DNA of 64,000 nucleotides, from contig CAKOKU010000004.1 of the NCBI GenBank assembly GCA_934095865.1, forward strand, positions 37,736 through 101,735, read 5' to 3'. Positions 36,388-45,174 of this stretch are shown piece by piece. Numbering within the stretch: position 1 is the stretch's first letter; every line of letters begins with the position of its first letter. The notes below the pieces were generated by a model. That model saw only the letters and a list, made by a program, of their open reading frames with translations. It made no database searches and was not told where the DNA came from. This stretch comes from an uncultured Bacilli bacterium (GTDB lineage Bacteria > Bacillota_I > Bacilli_A > RF39 > UBA660). Made by a program: the position numbers and the translations under genes.

Positions 36388-37311
36388 ATGACTATTGTAT
36401 TTAAATTAAGTGATAACCTAAAAGATGCTGTTATCAAGCACTATGAAAGATATATGCCAACTAAAACACCACCTTATGCGGTTTTTCAAGTCAAAAACTA
36501 TGATACGACAATCACTTTATATGAATCAGGCAAAATTATGTTTCAAGGTCTTTCCGCTGATATTGAATCATCAATTTGGATAGAACAAGAACGTATCAAA
36601 AATAATCGTTATATTGATATCTCTGGTAAAGAAAAAGAAAGTAAAAAAGAGCCTAATAAGAAGTTTTATAATATTTCAACAATTGGCTCTGATGAAGTTG
36701 GAACTGGTGATTATTTTGGACCGATCGTCGTTACCGCTACATACGTTAGTAAAGAAAATATTCCCTTCTTGACTAGTTTAGGCGTACGTGATAGTAAAAA
36801 GATTACTGATGATAAAATCATTGAAATCGCTCCTCAAATCATCAAAAAAATACCATATGTAACTTATATCTTAGATAATGATTCTTATAATAAATTACCT
36901 AAAGAAGACCAAAATATGAATAAAATTAAAGCTATTTTACATAATAAGGTCTTAACTAGTCTTATTAAAAAAGATAATTATGCCTATGAAAAAATTGTGA
37001 TAGATCAATTCGTCTATCCTAAAAAGTTTTATGAACATATCAGTCTTGCTAAAGAAAAAATTACTAATGTTACTTTTATGACTAAAGCCGAAGATCAAGT
37101 GCCTTCCGTTGCGGCCGCTTCAATTATCTCCCGTTATATATTTTTAAAAGAAATCAAAAAACTAAGTAATGAATTAGGAGCTAAAATTATTTTAGGGGCT
37201 AGTGATAAAGTAGATGCCCTAGCTAAACAAATCTTAGAAAAAAATGGCTTTGAAACTCTACAACATTACGTTAAATTAAATTTTAAAAATACTGAAAAAA
37301 TATGTAAGTAA
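36388..37311 (+). CDS. rnhC: Ribonuclease HIII
   Basis: The enzyme cuts the RNA strand of RNA-DNA hybrids. From the ATG at 36388 (GCGAGGT upstream) it has 307 residues. An N-terminal TBP-like substrate-binding domain includes YMPTKTPPYAVFQVKN. The catalytic domain contains IGSDEVGTGDYFGPIVV, RDSKKITD and VPSVAAASIISRY. The DE..D acidic residues are present. Confidence 0.94.
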   Translation: MTIVFKLSDNLKDAVIKHYERYMPTKTPPYAVFQVKNYDTTITLYESGKIMFQGLSADIESSIWIEQERIKNNRYIDISGKEKESKKEPNKKFYNISTIGSDEVGTGDYFGPIVVTATYVSKENIPFLTSLGVRDSKKITDDKIIEIAPQIIKKIPYVTYILDNDSYNKLPKEDQNMNKIKAILHNKVLTSLIKKDNYAYEKIVIDQFVYPKKFYEHISLAKEKITNVTFMTKAEDQVPSVAAASIISRYIFLKEIKKLSNELGAKIILGASDKVDALAKQILEKNGFETLQHYVKLNFKNTEKICK

Positions 37312-37336
37312 AAACACCTATTACGGTGCTTTTTTA
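37308..37336. terminator. Terminator of rnhC, possibly bidirectional
   Basis: AAAACACC / GGTGCTTTTTT with a 6-base loop, between convergent rnhC and the TPR gene. Confidence 0.75.
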
Positions 37337-37337
37337 A

Positions 37338-38840
37338 TTATCTAAATAAACTTCTGGTTAGTCTGCTAACAGAAACACTCATAGATAAGATTGAATTATA
37401 AACTTGTTCAGCAGTCAAAAGTTTAATACCTATAACACTTTTAGTATTAGGTAGTGTTTTTACTTCTAACCAATCTTCACCATTAAGACCAATTCCCGGA
37501 TAAAAAAGATGATAAGTATCATAAATCCCCTCACTTTTAGGAGTTGCATTTGCTAAAAGACTAGGAAGTTCATGCCAATAAAACTCTTCAATATCCATGT
37601 TCAAATCAGAATTAAAACTATTTTGACTAATAAAATCATACAAAGCTAGTTCGGAATCATTATCTAAAATATTCTCACCAACTACGGTATAATCACCAAG
37701 TTCTAAATCTTTAAAACCAATATTATGTTTTTTACTTAAATATAATAAGTAAGGAACTGCTTTTTGTTTTAAGAATATTGCTCCTTGTAATCTAAACAAA
37801 GAGTTAGCTGCCACCACAGCCTTAGCATCATCAAAATAAATAGCACTTTTTATAGCATATAAATAGCCCTTAGAATATTTAGGACCAGCTTGCATGGCAT
37901 GATCATATGCCTTCTCATATTTCCCAAGTTCATAATATACTTTAGCTAATAAATAATGAGGATAATTAAATTTCTTATATTTTCTATCTTTAAATTGATC
38001 ACTTTTATCTTCAGCAATAATTTCTTCTAAAACGCTAACAGCTTCATTATATTGTTCTCTAATAATATAAATACAACCCATCTTTTCTTTAGCTGTCGTT
38101 CTTACTTTAAAATCTTTACTTTTAGCATTTATTTCTAAAAAGATTAAGACTTTATCCCAATCTTTTTCAAAAAAATAAATATTAGCCCAACTCTTATTTA
38201 CTCTTTCTTTTTCCCAATTACTCTCTGGTTTAACTTTTCTTAAATATTCCTTAGCGGCCTCTATTTGCCCTAATTTAATGCAAGCATCGCACATCCCAAT
38301 ATAACCAATATTATCATTTTTTCTCTTAGCAACAATATTTTTAGTTCTTTCATTAAGTTCAATAACTTTATAATAACAATCAAAAGCCATGCCGGCATAA
38401 GTGATTTTAGACTCGTCATTTTTCTTTTCGGCTAAACTTAAATAAGTAAGCCCCACATTAGTAATAATAACAATATCATTAGGTTTAATTTTTAAAGCTA
38501 CATCATAATATGCTAAAGCCTCATCATATAAGCCAAAGCTACGGTAATATTCAGCTAAATCAAAACACGCATTAGCTCTTAGTATGGAGTAATTATCTTG
38601 TAAAATAGCTTCTCTTAAGACATTTTCAACGTTTTCTACGGGCTCATGTTTCTTAACATAACATTTTCCCATAAAATAATGAGCCATTACTCTTATTTCT
38701 TCTTCATAAGAATTAGTCATAAGCTGATCTAAAATAGCAATAGCATCATCCACTGCCTCATCTTTAAATAATTGTTTGGCCTTATCTAATTGTTGCCAAT
38801 CATAAGTTGGTATTTCATATAAATCATCTAGTTCTAACAT
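37338..38840 (-). CDS. Tetratricopeptide-repeat protein
   Basis: The 500-residue soluble protein has repeated TPR helices over about residues 20-330 (HYFMGKCYVKKHEP, ACFDLAEYYRSFGLYDEALAYYDVALKIKPND, PHYLLAKVYYELGKYEKAYDHAM). The C-terminal 150 residues are non-repetitive, with FYWHELPSLLANATP. TPRs bind partner proteins; the partner is unknown. It has a strong promoter and is convergent with rnhC. Confidence 0.8.
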   Translation of the reverse strand: MLELDDLYEIPTYDWQQLDKAKQLFKDEAVDDAIAILDQLMTNSYEEEIRVMAHYFMGKCYVKKHEPVENVENVLREAILQDNYSILRANACFDLAEYYRSFGLYDEALAYYDVALKIKPNDIVIITNVGLTYLSLAEKKNDESKITYAGMAFDCYYKVIELNERTKNIVAKRKNDNIGYIGMCDACIKLGQIEAAKEYLRKVKPESNWEKERVNKSWANIYFFEKDWDKVLIFLEINAKSKDFKVRTTAKEKMGCIYIIREQYNEAVSVLEEIIAEDKSDQFKDRKYKKFNYPHYLLAKVYYELGKYEKAYDHAMQAGPKYSKGYLYAIKSAIYFDDAKAVVAANSLFRLQGAIFLKQKAVPYLLYLSKKHNIGFKDLELGDYTVVGENILDNDSELALYDFISQNSFNSDLNMDIEEFYWHELPSLLANATPKSEGIYDTYHLFYPGIGLNGEDWLEVKTLPNTKSVIGIKLLTAEQVYNSILSMSVSVSRLTRSLFR

Positions 38841-38899
38841 AATTAATTTCTTTCCTTAAAATCAGATTAAGACTTATTATCTTAATCAACGTAATTAGT

Positions 38900-38929
38900 A
38901 GTATACTTGCTTATCTTAACGCTTGTCAA
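38900..38929 (-). promoter_or_regulatory. Promoter of the TPR gene
   Basis: On the minus strand perfect TTGACA (38924-38929), an 18-base spacer and TATACT (38900-38905). Confidence 0.8.
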
Positions 38930-38932
38930 GAA

Positions 38933-38960
38933 AAAAGCACCTAAAAGTATAGGGCTTTAT
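38933..38960 (-). terminator. Terminator of cotE
   Basis: On the minus strand AAAGCCCT / AGGTGCTTT with one bulge and a short loop, followed by TTTTTT. The cotE stop codon lies in the stem. Confidence 0.65.
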
Positions 38961-39472
38961 TTTAAATATTCAGTATTGACTTTATCCACAGCACTATCTA
39001 TTTCTTCATCACTATCAGATAAATCAATATAATCATCATCTAAATCTTCTACCGGTACTTTTATTTTAGTATCTCCCACTATTTCAATTCCTAATTCTTT
39101 ATTGATACTTAAATTAACAACACCATCTTTAATAAAAACATCACTTACAGTTGGTTGTTTAATACTTTTTACAATTACTTCATTACTACTATCTAAGTCA
39201 CCATTTTTAAGACGCATGGTATCCGTATAATTAAATTTCTTATTACTTACCGCCGTTTTACTATCATTATCATATGAATACCAAACATTAACATCAAAAC
39301 TACCATTAACTAAAACACTATTGCCTAAATTAGTTCCATTAAAACTATGATTTATTACCCAACAACCTAAAATGGTATTAGGAACTTCTTCTGGTTCTAA
39401 AGTATAGGAATTAGTGCTATTTTTCTTACCCTTAGCAATTACTGCCTTGGTAACAATTTCTTTATAATTCAT
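38957..39472 (-). CDS. cotE: Outer spore coat morphogenetic protein CotE
   Basis: The 171-residue protein matches CotE. It opens NYKEIVTKAVIAKGKK and has NTILGCWVINHSF, the FDVNVWYSYDNDSKTAV core and an acidic C-terminus (DLDDDYIDLSDSDEE). In B. subtilis CotE is made in the mother cell and anchors the outer coat. GGTGAT precedes the start. A sigma-E-like promoter lies upstream. This is one of the clearest signs of spore formation in the window. Confidence 0.9.
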   Translation of the reverse strand: MNYKEIVTKAVIAKGKKNSTNSYTLEPEEVPNTILGCWVINHSFNGTNLGNSVLVNGSFDVNVWYSYDNDSKTAVSNKKFNYTDTMRLKNGDLDSSNEVIVKSIKQPTVSDVFIKDGVVNLSINKELGIEIVGDTKIKVPVEDLDDDYIDLSDSDEEIDSAVDKVNTEYLK

Positions 39473-39492
39473 CAAATATCACCCTCTAAAAT

Positions 39493-39520
39493 AATTTATG
39501 CTTAAATAGATTGTTAATGA
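39493..39520 (-). promoter_or_regulatory. Sigma-E/K-like promoter of cotE
   Basis: On the minus strand TCATTAA (39514-39520), a 13-base spacer and CATAAATT (39493-39500). These resemble the sigma-E boxes TCATATT and CATACANT. The -10 also fits the sigma-K pattern CATANNNTA. Confidence 0.45.
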
Positions 39521-39547
39521 CTATTTTTAGAATTATTAAAAAAGATC

Positions 39548-39772
39548 TTAATTTATTTTTAAAATGCCATCAAAATTTTTATTATACTCTCTTATAAAAT
39601 CATTAATTAAAGCATTATCTTTTTTTAGTCTGGAAATACGTAAATTTACCTTTTCTATATTATAATCTCTTAATATTTTAAATACTCTTTCTTGCAGTCT
39701 TGCCATATTATATTCATTTACTTCTTCATCTAAAGATATAAAAAGGGTTTCTTCACTATAAAATATATTCAT
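39548..39772 (-). CDS. Small STAS-like protein upstream of cotE
   Basis: A GGTGAT ribosome site starts a 74-residue protein with the strand-helix-strand order of a shortened STAS (anti-anti-sigma) domain: TLFISLDEEVNEYNM, ARLQERVFKILRDYNIEKVNLRI. The phosphorylatable Ser region of SpoIIAA (DSSG) is absent. Domain assignment is by pattern only. It is probably co-oriented with cotE and separated by 75 bases. Confidence 0.55.
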   Translation of the reverse strand: MNIFYSEETLFISLDEEVNEYNMARLQERVFKILRDYNIEKVNLRISRLKKDNALINDFIREYNKNFDGILKIN

Positions 39773-39878
39773 TCTATCACCAGATTAAATATAACAAATT
39801 TAATAAAATAATTATATAAATTCGACAAAACCTATCAAACATTTTAAAAATTAGTGTATAATGAATTTGGTGATTGAT

Positions 39879-41216
39879 ATGAAAATTTTTTTAGCTACTT
39901 TACTTAATAAATTTATTACTTTTGGTTGCAAGCTCTTTAGGCGCAACGGAACCCAATTGCCAGGATGGTTTGTTTTAAAATATTTTGGTGATGATATTAT
40001 TAACTATGTAAATCTTCCTGATAAAGTAGTTGTCGTTACTGGTTCTTCTGGTAAAGGCACTACGTGCAGCTTAATTAAGCATATCTTAGAAGATGCCGGC
40101 TACTCTGTTTCTCTTAACTCAAATGGCTCTAACGGGCTTATTGGAGCAACGACTTTAATATTTAATAATTTATCTTTATCTGGCAAATTCAAAAAAGATG
40201 TACTTTTATTAGAATGTGATGAAAGATGGATAAAATACATTTTTAGCGTTAAAAAACCAACTCACTTAGTAATTACTAACATTACAAGAGACCAACCTAC
40301 CCGTAACGGCTCGCCAGAGTTAGTTTTCAATGAAATTAAGAAAGGCATTGATGATAGCGTTCATTTAATTATTAATGCCGATGACCCATTAGTTAGTCGT
40401 CTAAAGCTTAGTCATCATGGTAAAATAACTACTTATGGGGTTCTTAAAACTGATAAGAGCTTTAAAAAGCCAACTTTAAATAATGTTGATTTTGCATATT
40501 GTCCAAAATGTCATACTAAATTACATTATAATTATTATCATTATGGTCATTTAGGCGATTATTTTTGTCCTAATTGTGATTTTGCTAGAAATCCCCTAGA
40601 TTATGCAGCTTCCAATGTTGATTTAAAAAAGAAAACAATCAAAATAAATGACGTTCAAGTAAATCTTAACAAAAACGCTTTATATACCGTATATGCCACT
40701 ACGGCGGCTTACAGTGTTGCTAAAACCCTTAATGTTTCCAAAGAAAAAATTAGCTATGCTCTAAATAAAGATACTATTTCTTCTAAAAGAGGTGAAGTAT
40801 TAAAAATAGATAATCGTAATATTACGATGTTAGAAACAAAAAACGAAAACAATTTAAGTTATTATCAAAGCTTAGAATATATCCGTGAACAAAGTGGCAA
40901 AAAAACGGTAATTTTGGGTTTTGAAAACGTTTCCCGTCGTTATAAAGAAAATGACTTATCTTGGTTATACGATGTCAATTTTGAGCTTCTACAAGATGAT
41001 AACATTGATAAAATCTTCTGCATAGGTCGTTTCCGTTATGATGTTGCTACAAGACTAGACTACGCTAATATTCCCAAAAATAAATTAATTTTAGTAGACA
41101 ATCTAGATAACTTATTAAATTTAGTCAAAGAAAAATCACAAGGTGATATCTACACAATGGTTTGTTTTGATATGACAGCCATAATTAAAAAGATGATCAA
41201 GGAGGATAAAAAATAA
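39879..41216 (+). CDS. murT: MurT-like Mur ligase, lipid II isoglutaminyl synthase subunit
   Basis: MurT with GatD amidates D-Glu in lipid II. Starting at the ATG after GGTGATTG gives 445 residues. The ATP loop reads VVTGSSGKGTTCSLIK. The family-specific zinc ribbon is present (YCPKCHTKLHYN ... YFCPNCDF), followed by a Mur ligase C-terminal domain. The stop overlaps gatD by one base. The ligase half looks intact, in contrast to its partner. Confidence 0.9.
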   Translation: MKIFLATLLNKFITFGCKLFRRNGTQLPGWFVLKYFGDDIINYVNLPDKVVVVTGSSGKGTTCSLIKHILEDAGYSVSLNSNGSNGLIGATTLIFNNLSLSGKFKKDVLLLECDERWIKYIFSVKKPTHLVITNITRDQPTRNGSPELVFNEIKKGIDDSVHLIINADDPLVSRLKLSHHGKITTYGVLKTDKSFKKPTLNNVDFAYCPKCHTKLHYNYYHYGHLGDYFCPNCDFARNPLDYAASNVDLKKKTIKINDVQVNLNKNALYTVYATTAAYSVAKTLNVSKEKISYALNKDTISSKRGEVLKIDNRNITMLETKNENNLSYYQSLEYIREQSGKKTVILGFENVSRRYKENDLSWLYDVNFELLQDDNIDKIFCIGRFRYDVATRLDYANIPKNKLILVDNLDNLLNLVKEKSQGDIYTMVCFDMTAIIKKMIKEDKK

Positions 41217-41899
41217 TGCTTAAAATATTACATTTATATTATGACATCATGAATATGTATGGTGAGTCAGGTAACATAATGGCTCTTAAAGACGCGTTAG
41301 ATAAAGAAAAAGTTAAATATAAAATTGACTGCAAATCATTGCATGATAAAATTAATTTTTTAGAATATGATTTTATTTATATTGGTACTGGTCAAGAAGA
41401 ATCATACAGTCTTGTATTAGAAGACTTAAAGAAATATAAAGAAGATTTAAAAAAATATATAGAAAGTAATAAAATACTTTTAGCCACCGGTAATGCCCTT
41501 GATTTATTCAGTGACATTCAAATTTTAAAATTCAAAAGTAATAAAGAAGATTTTCGCATAATTGGGGAACAAACTTACACATCGAACTTAATAAAACATT
41601 ATATTATTGGCTTTCAAAATCGTAATACCGTTATTAAAGAAAATCTAGAAACACCGCTTTTCAAGGTTACCACCGGTACCGGCTATACGCCAAATGAAAA
41701 AGAAGAAGGAATTAGAAAAAATAATTTTTATGGAACATACTTACTTGGTCCCTTACTTATTAGAAACCCCTATCTTCTAGAATACTTTGTCCGTACACTA
41801 TTAGAAAATAAAAAAATGCCTTACAAGGCCTTACCACATGATATAGCCTATAAAGCATATAATGAATATTTAAATAATTTTATTAATAAGGAACAGTAA
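41216..41899 (+). CDS. gatD: GatD-like glutamine amidotransferase subunit, catalytic residues lost
   Basis: The fold and position are those of GatD, the glutaminase partner of MurT: NMYGESGNIMALKD at the start, YDFIYIGTGQEE, and GTYLLGPLLIRNP near residue 175. Where GatD has the nucleophile in a CGG turn, this protein has LLATGNALDLF (Thr91). Where it has the catalytic His before GP, it has Leu177. The conserved ENHxGR segment is QNRNTV. Glutamine hydrolysis should therefore be impossible. The rest is well preserved at 227 residues, so it is probably a structural or ammonia-accepting subunit and not a decaying gene. Confidence 0.85.
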   Translation: MLKILHLYYDIMNMYGESGNIMALKDALDKEKVKYKIDCKSLHDKINFLEYDFIYIGTGQEESYSLVLEDLKKYKEDLKKYIESNKILLATGNALDLFSDIQILKFKSNKEDFRIIGEQTYTSNLIKHYIIGFQNRNTVIKENLETPLFKVTTGTGYTPNEKEEGIRKNNFYGTYLLGPLLIRNPYLLEYFVRTLLENKKMPYKALPHDIAYKAYNEYLNNFINKEQ

Positions 41900-41910
41900 T
41901 GTTTCTTTTT

Positions 41911-42294
41911 TTAACGATTAGGATTAGTACGATTCAAGGCAATCCTTAATTTTCTATAATAATCACCGTTTTCCTTCGGACCATTCCAATCATTAAATTC
42001 CTCTTCACTAGTATCAAGCATATAAGCCGCTAGCTCCTCATCATCAATAACTTCTGTTTCTGGTATATTTAAGCCAAATGGTTCACTTTGTTTAACTGAT
42101 TTTTCAGCTAGTTCTTGCTCTTCTAACAAGCCCATGACTCTATGATATTTATTGTTCAAAGTTACATCCTTCCAATTACTTATTGTCCCAAAACTAGGCT
42201 TTTGTTGAAAAGGCCCATACAGTAAATCAATATTATCATATATTGTATTAACATACAGCTCACGAGTTTTTTCATCTAAAAAATCTTCTGACAT
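41911..42294 (-). CDS. Unknown acidic protein
   Basis: From the ATG at 42294, after AAGGGTG, the product has 127 residues, no hydrophobic segment and many Glu and Asp. It includes YDNIDLLYGPFQQKPSFG and FNDWNGPKENGDYYRKL. Family unknown. It is the last gene of a likely spoIIP-led transcript (spoIIP, small membrane protein, this gene) and is convergent with gatD. Confidence 0.65.
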   Translation of the reverse strand: MSEDFLDEKTRELYVNTIYDNIDLLYGPFQQKPSFGTISNWKDVTLNNKYHRVMGLLEEQELAEKSVKQSEPFGLNIPETEVIDDEELAAYMLDTSEEEFNDWNGPKENGDYYRKLRIALNRTNPNR

Positions 42295-42343
42295 ACATAA
42301 ACACCCTTGAGTAAATATTAACACAAATAAAGTTTTTATTCAA

Positions 42344-42661
42344 TTAAAATAAGCTAGTAATTATCTTTAAAAAATCATCAATGCCACCATCCATAATTTT
42401 ATCTAATGAAGTTCCAAGGCTGCTGCCAATTCTTGATACCCCCGAAGAATAATCAACATAATCATCAGATAAATAATCTTTTAAATCAATTTCTTTGCCG
42501 TCTTTAACATCTTGCTCAAATTCTGCTAATTTTTCCTCAGTAATCGTTGCCTTTCTTCCCATCTTAACATCATAATACCCAGACTCTAAAGCAATATATA
42601 AAGCCATGAAAATAATAAATAAAACAAATAAAATATTAAAAAAATAATTTTTCTTTTTCAT
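42344..42661 (-). CDS. Small membrane-anchored protein downstream of spoIIP
   Basis: The 105-residue protein has an N-terminal transmembrane helix (residues 6-25) and an outer charged part (EEKLAEFEQDVKDGKEIDLKDYL) followed by a Gly/Ser-rich amphipathic end. It shares strand and proximity with spoIIP, so a role in the same envelope process is possible but unproven. Confidence 0.65.
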   Translation of the reverse strand: MKKKNYFFNILFVLFIIFMALYIALESGYYDVKMGRKATITEEKLAEFEQDVKDGKEIDLKDYLSDDYVDYSSGVSRIGSSLGTSLDKIMDGGIDDFLKIITSLF

Positions 42662-42730
42662 CTTTTAAAAATAAAAGCTCAATAAATTAACTTTTATTAA
42701 GTTTTAACCTCCTAATCATAATTATATGAA

Positions 42731-43633
42731 TCAATTTTCTTCATTAATTACCTCATAAATAATCTTGGATAAAATATCAATCGTATTAGAAACTTCCAAA
42801 ATATTATTATACTGGCCACCCATTTCAATTAATAAACAGTTTTCATTAAAATCTTGATTATAAATGCCATTAACCCCAGGCCCACTTTTCTTATATATAC
42901 CTCTAGTAAGCGTAGGATATTTTGCCTTTATTTTATCATTTATCTTCGTTGCTAAATCTAAGTTTGCTTGATAATTATCATGCTCTAAGCCAATTAAAAA
43001 CATCACTTTAGCGTAGTCTTTACCATCTATTGTAGTCGTAGTCCTTGATTTTACCGACGAATCACGATGAAAATCTATAAAATACTTAAGCGTAGGATTA
43101 TTTTTATAAGTATCCTCTAAATATATTCTAGAAGCTTTATATGAATAACGGTATGCCCAGTCATTAGCTTTTAAAATATCACTTATTTTACGACTCTCAA
43201 CAATTGTATTTACCCCCAAATCATTAAGTTTTTCCTTCAAATACATACTCCCAATTTTAACATCAGGCTTTATATTATAAACATTTAAATAACTAGTAGC
43301 GTACCCTTCCGTATCATGAGTACTATAAATATAAACAAGAGGTTTGTCTGTTTTAACCACGTTATCACCATCATTAGAAACGTTATTTTCTATCAAACTA
43401 ACATCCTTATCAGAATTTATATTTACAATAGACGAAGTAATAAAAGTTCTGTCAATTTGATTATTAAAACCCGTCTTTAATAAGTAATTAAGATACTCTT
43501 CACTAGTTAAATTATTCTTAATCCTATAATATAAGAATAAATAGCTTAAGAAAAAACCAACTAAAGCAAATAAAAGAAACATTATTCTCTTTATTTTTTT
43601 CATTTCTTTTTTGGTTTTAAATCTTTTTTTCAT
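42731..43633 (-). CDS. spoIIP: Stage II sporulation protein P
   Basis: SpoIIP is the amidase/endopeptidase of the SpoIIDMP engulfment machine. The protein has about 300 residues. It has a basic N-terminus with one transmembrane helix, then a Zn amidase-like domain with YIYSTHDTEGY, IVESRKISDILK, YFIDFHRDS and CLLIEMGGQYNN, all family hallmarks. The ATG at 43633 follows a GTGTGAT site. It lies beside rpsT, as in B. subtilis (rpsT-gpr-spoIIP), but gpr is absent and the genes are divergent. Confidence 0.9.
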   Translation of the reverse strand: MKKRFKTKKEMKKIKRIMFLLFALVGFFLSYLFLYYRIKNNLTSEEYLNYLLKTGFNNQIDRTFITSSIVNINSDKDVSLIENNVSNDGDNVVKTDKPLVYIYSTHDTEGYATSYLNVYNIKPDVKIGSMYLKEKLNDLGVNTIVESRKISDILKANDWAYRYSYKASRIYLEDTYKNNPTLKYFIDFHRDSSVKSRTTTTIDGKDYAKVMFLIGLEHDNYQANLDLATKINDKIKAKYPTLTRGIYKKSGPGVNGIYNQDFNENCLLIEMGGQYNNILEVSNTIDILSKIIYEVINEEN

Positions 43634-43845
43634 AATCATCACACAAACAGTATATCTTTCTTTAATTAAATATATTGTCAAAAAAAGAAAGAAATTAACA
43701 ATTGTAAACTAAAAATTAACTTACGTTGGCCTAATAAGTAAAAACCTAAAAAATCTTAATATCATTAAAAATATAATAAGTTCCTAAGAATAATTAACAA
43801 TTAGAAAATTAAAATCTGGAATTAGAGGAAAATCAGTCAAACACC

Positions 43846-43874
43846 TTGAAAACTAACAAAATATTTGATAAAAT
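43846..43874 (+). promoter_or_regulatory. Promoter of rpsT
   Basis: TTGAAA (43846-43851), a 17-base spacer and extended -10 TGA-TAAAAT (43866-43874), followed by GGAAGGAG. Confidence 0.85.
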
Positions 43875-43904
43875 CATATAGACATTTAAGGAAGGAGCGA
43901 AAGT

Positions 43905-44168
43905 ATGGCTAACATTAAAAGTTCTAAGAAAGCGATTAAACAAATCTCTAAAACTACTGCTAATAATCATGAATTAAAAGCAAGAGTTAAGAATACTATT
44001 AAGGCTTGTGAAAAAGCAATCGCCGCTAAGAACAAGGAAGAAGCGACTTCTTTAGTTAAAGAAGTACAAACTACTATTGATAGAGCTGCTGCTAAGGGTC
44101 TTGTTAAAAAGAATACAGCTGCTAGACAAAAATCAAGATTAAATAACAAAGTTAAAGAAATGAACTAG
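43905..44168 (+). CDS. rpsT: 30S ribosomal protein S20
   Basis: The 87-residue basic helical protein begins MANIKSSKKAIKQI, with the S20 pattern DRAAAKGLVKKNTAARQKSRL at the end. Strong promoter, ideal ribosome site and its own terminator. Confidence 0.97.
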   Translation: MANIKSSKKAIKQISKTTANNHELKARVKNTIKACEKAIAAKNKEEATSLVKEVQTTIDRAAAKGLVKKNTAARQKSRLNNKVKEMN

Positions 44169-44188
44169 TTGATGTTCATTTTTTTTAA
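44158..44188 (+). terminator. Terminator of rpsT
   Basis: AAATGAAC / GTTCATTT with an 8-base loop, followed by T residues. The stop codon TAG is in the loop. Confidence 0.85.
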
Positions 44189-44219
44189 TATATTTGTTAT
44201 ACTTAATAAGGTGATTTTG

Positions 44220-45134
44220 ATGAAAAAACTTTTAATGCCGGCTATTTTAGCCTGTATTGGTGCCTTAATATACTTAAACGTTGATAAAATAACTAATTAT
44301 ATAGTTAATATAATAAATAATAATCATGAATTAATAATTTTAGATAGTAATAAATATAAAAAAGATTTTTCTTATGACTTTGTTCAAGTGAGTACTGATT
44401 ATGTTCCTTACAGTTATCATGACATTGTTAATATATTCTATAATATTATTAATAATGGTTGGAATTCATTTACCTTTTATTGTCCTGTTGAATATGAAGA
44501 ATGTATTGGTGATATCAAAAGCATATCTAATAATGACACTTTATTAACCGAAGTTAATAATTATGCTAATCCCTTTAATTCTTTTGAATCAATTGAAACT
44601 TTATACGATGATACTGGAGAAGTTACAGTAACTTTAAAGAAAACATATTCTTCTGATGATATTGCTCTAATAAATCAAAAAATAGATGAAATGTTTGCTA
44701 AAGTAATAAAAGATGACATGAGCTTAAAAGATAAATTATTAGCGGCCCATGACTATATAGTAAATAATACTAAGTATGATACTGAAAAAAACAATAATGG
44801 TTCTAGTAAATATCATAGTAATACAGCTTATGGTGTTTTTTTAGAAGGTTATGCCACTTGCAATGGATATGCGGATGCCTATGCCCTTGTCTTAGACCGA
44901 TTAGGAGTTAAAAATTATAAAGTATCAAGTAAGACCCATATTTGGAACGGCGTTTATTATGATAATGAATGGTTGCACGTTGACTTGACTTGGGACGACC
45001 CCGTAAGTAATGACGGTAAAGACTACCTTTATCATAAATATTTTTTAGTGAATAATGAAGAAATGAAAAAAGAAGATGGGGATTTAACCGACCATCTCTT
45101 TGATAGCAAAATCTTTCAAGAGTTTAAAGATTAA
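44220..45134 (+). CDS. Membrane-anchored transglutaminase-like protein
   Basis: From the ATG at 44220, after GGTGATTTTG, the product has 304 residues. An N-terminal transmembrane helix (3-21) precedes a middle region and a transglutaminase-like domain with the catalytic Cys (EGYATCNGYADAYALVL), His (KTHIWNGVYY) and Asp (LHVDLTWDDP). Such anchored domains may act as proteases or cross-linkers at the cell surface. An extended -10 TGT-TATACT lies at 44195-44203. Confidence 0.85.
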   Translation: MKKLLMPAILACIGALIYLNVDKITNYIVNIINNNHELIILDSNKYKKDFSYDFVQVSTDYVPYSYHDIVNIFYNIINNGWNSFTFYCPVEYEECIGDIKSISNNDTLLTEVNNYANPFNSFESIETLYDDTGEVTVTLKKTYSSDDIALINQKIDEMFAKVIKDDMSLKDKLLAAHDYIVNNTKYDTEKNNNGSSKYHSNTAYGVFLEGYATCNGYADAYALVLDRLGVKNYKVSSKTHIWNGVYYDNEWLHVDLTWDDPVSNDGKDYLYHKYFLVNNEEMKKEDGDLTDHLFDSKIFQEFKD

Positions 45135-45174
45135 AAAGCAAGGCTTACTATTAGACAAGTAATCTTGCTTTTTT
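45133..45174. terminator. Bidirectional terminator between the transglutaminase and HA-repeat genes
   Basis: AAAAAGCAAG / CTTGCTTTTT with an inner stem TTACT/AGTAA. It serves both converging genes. Confidence 0.8.
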
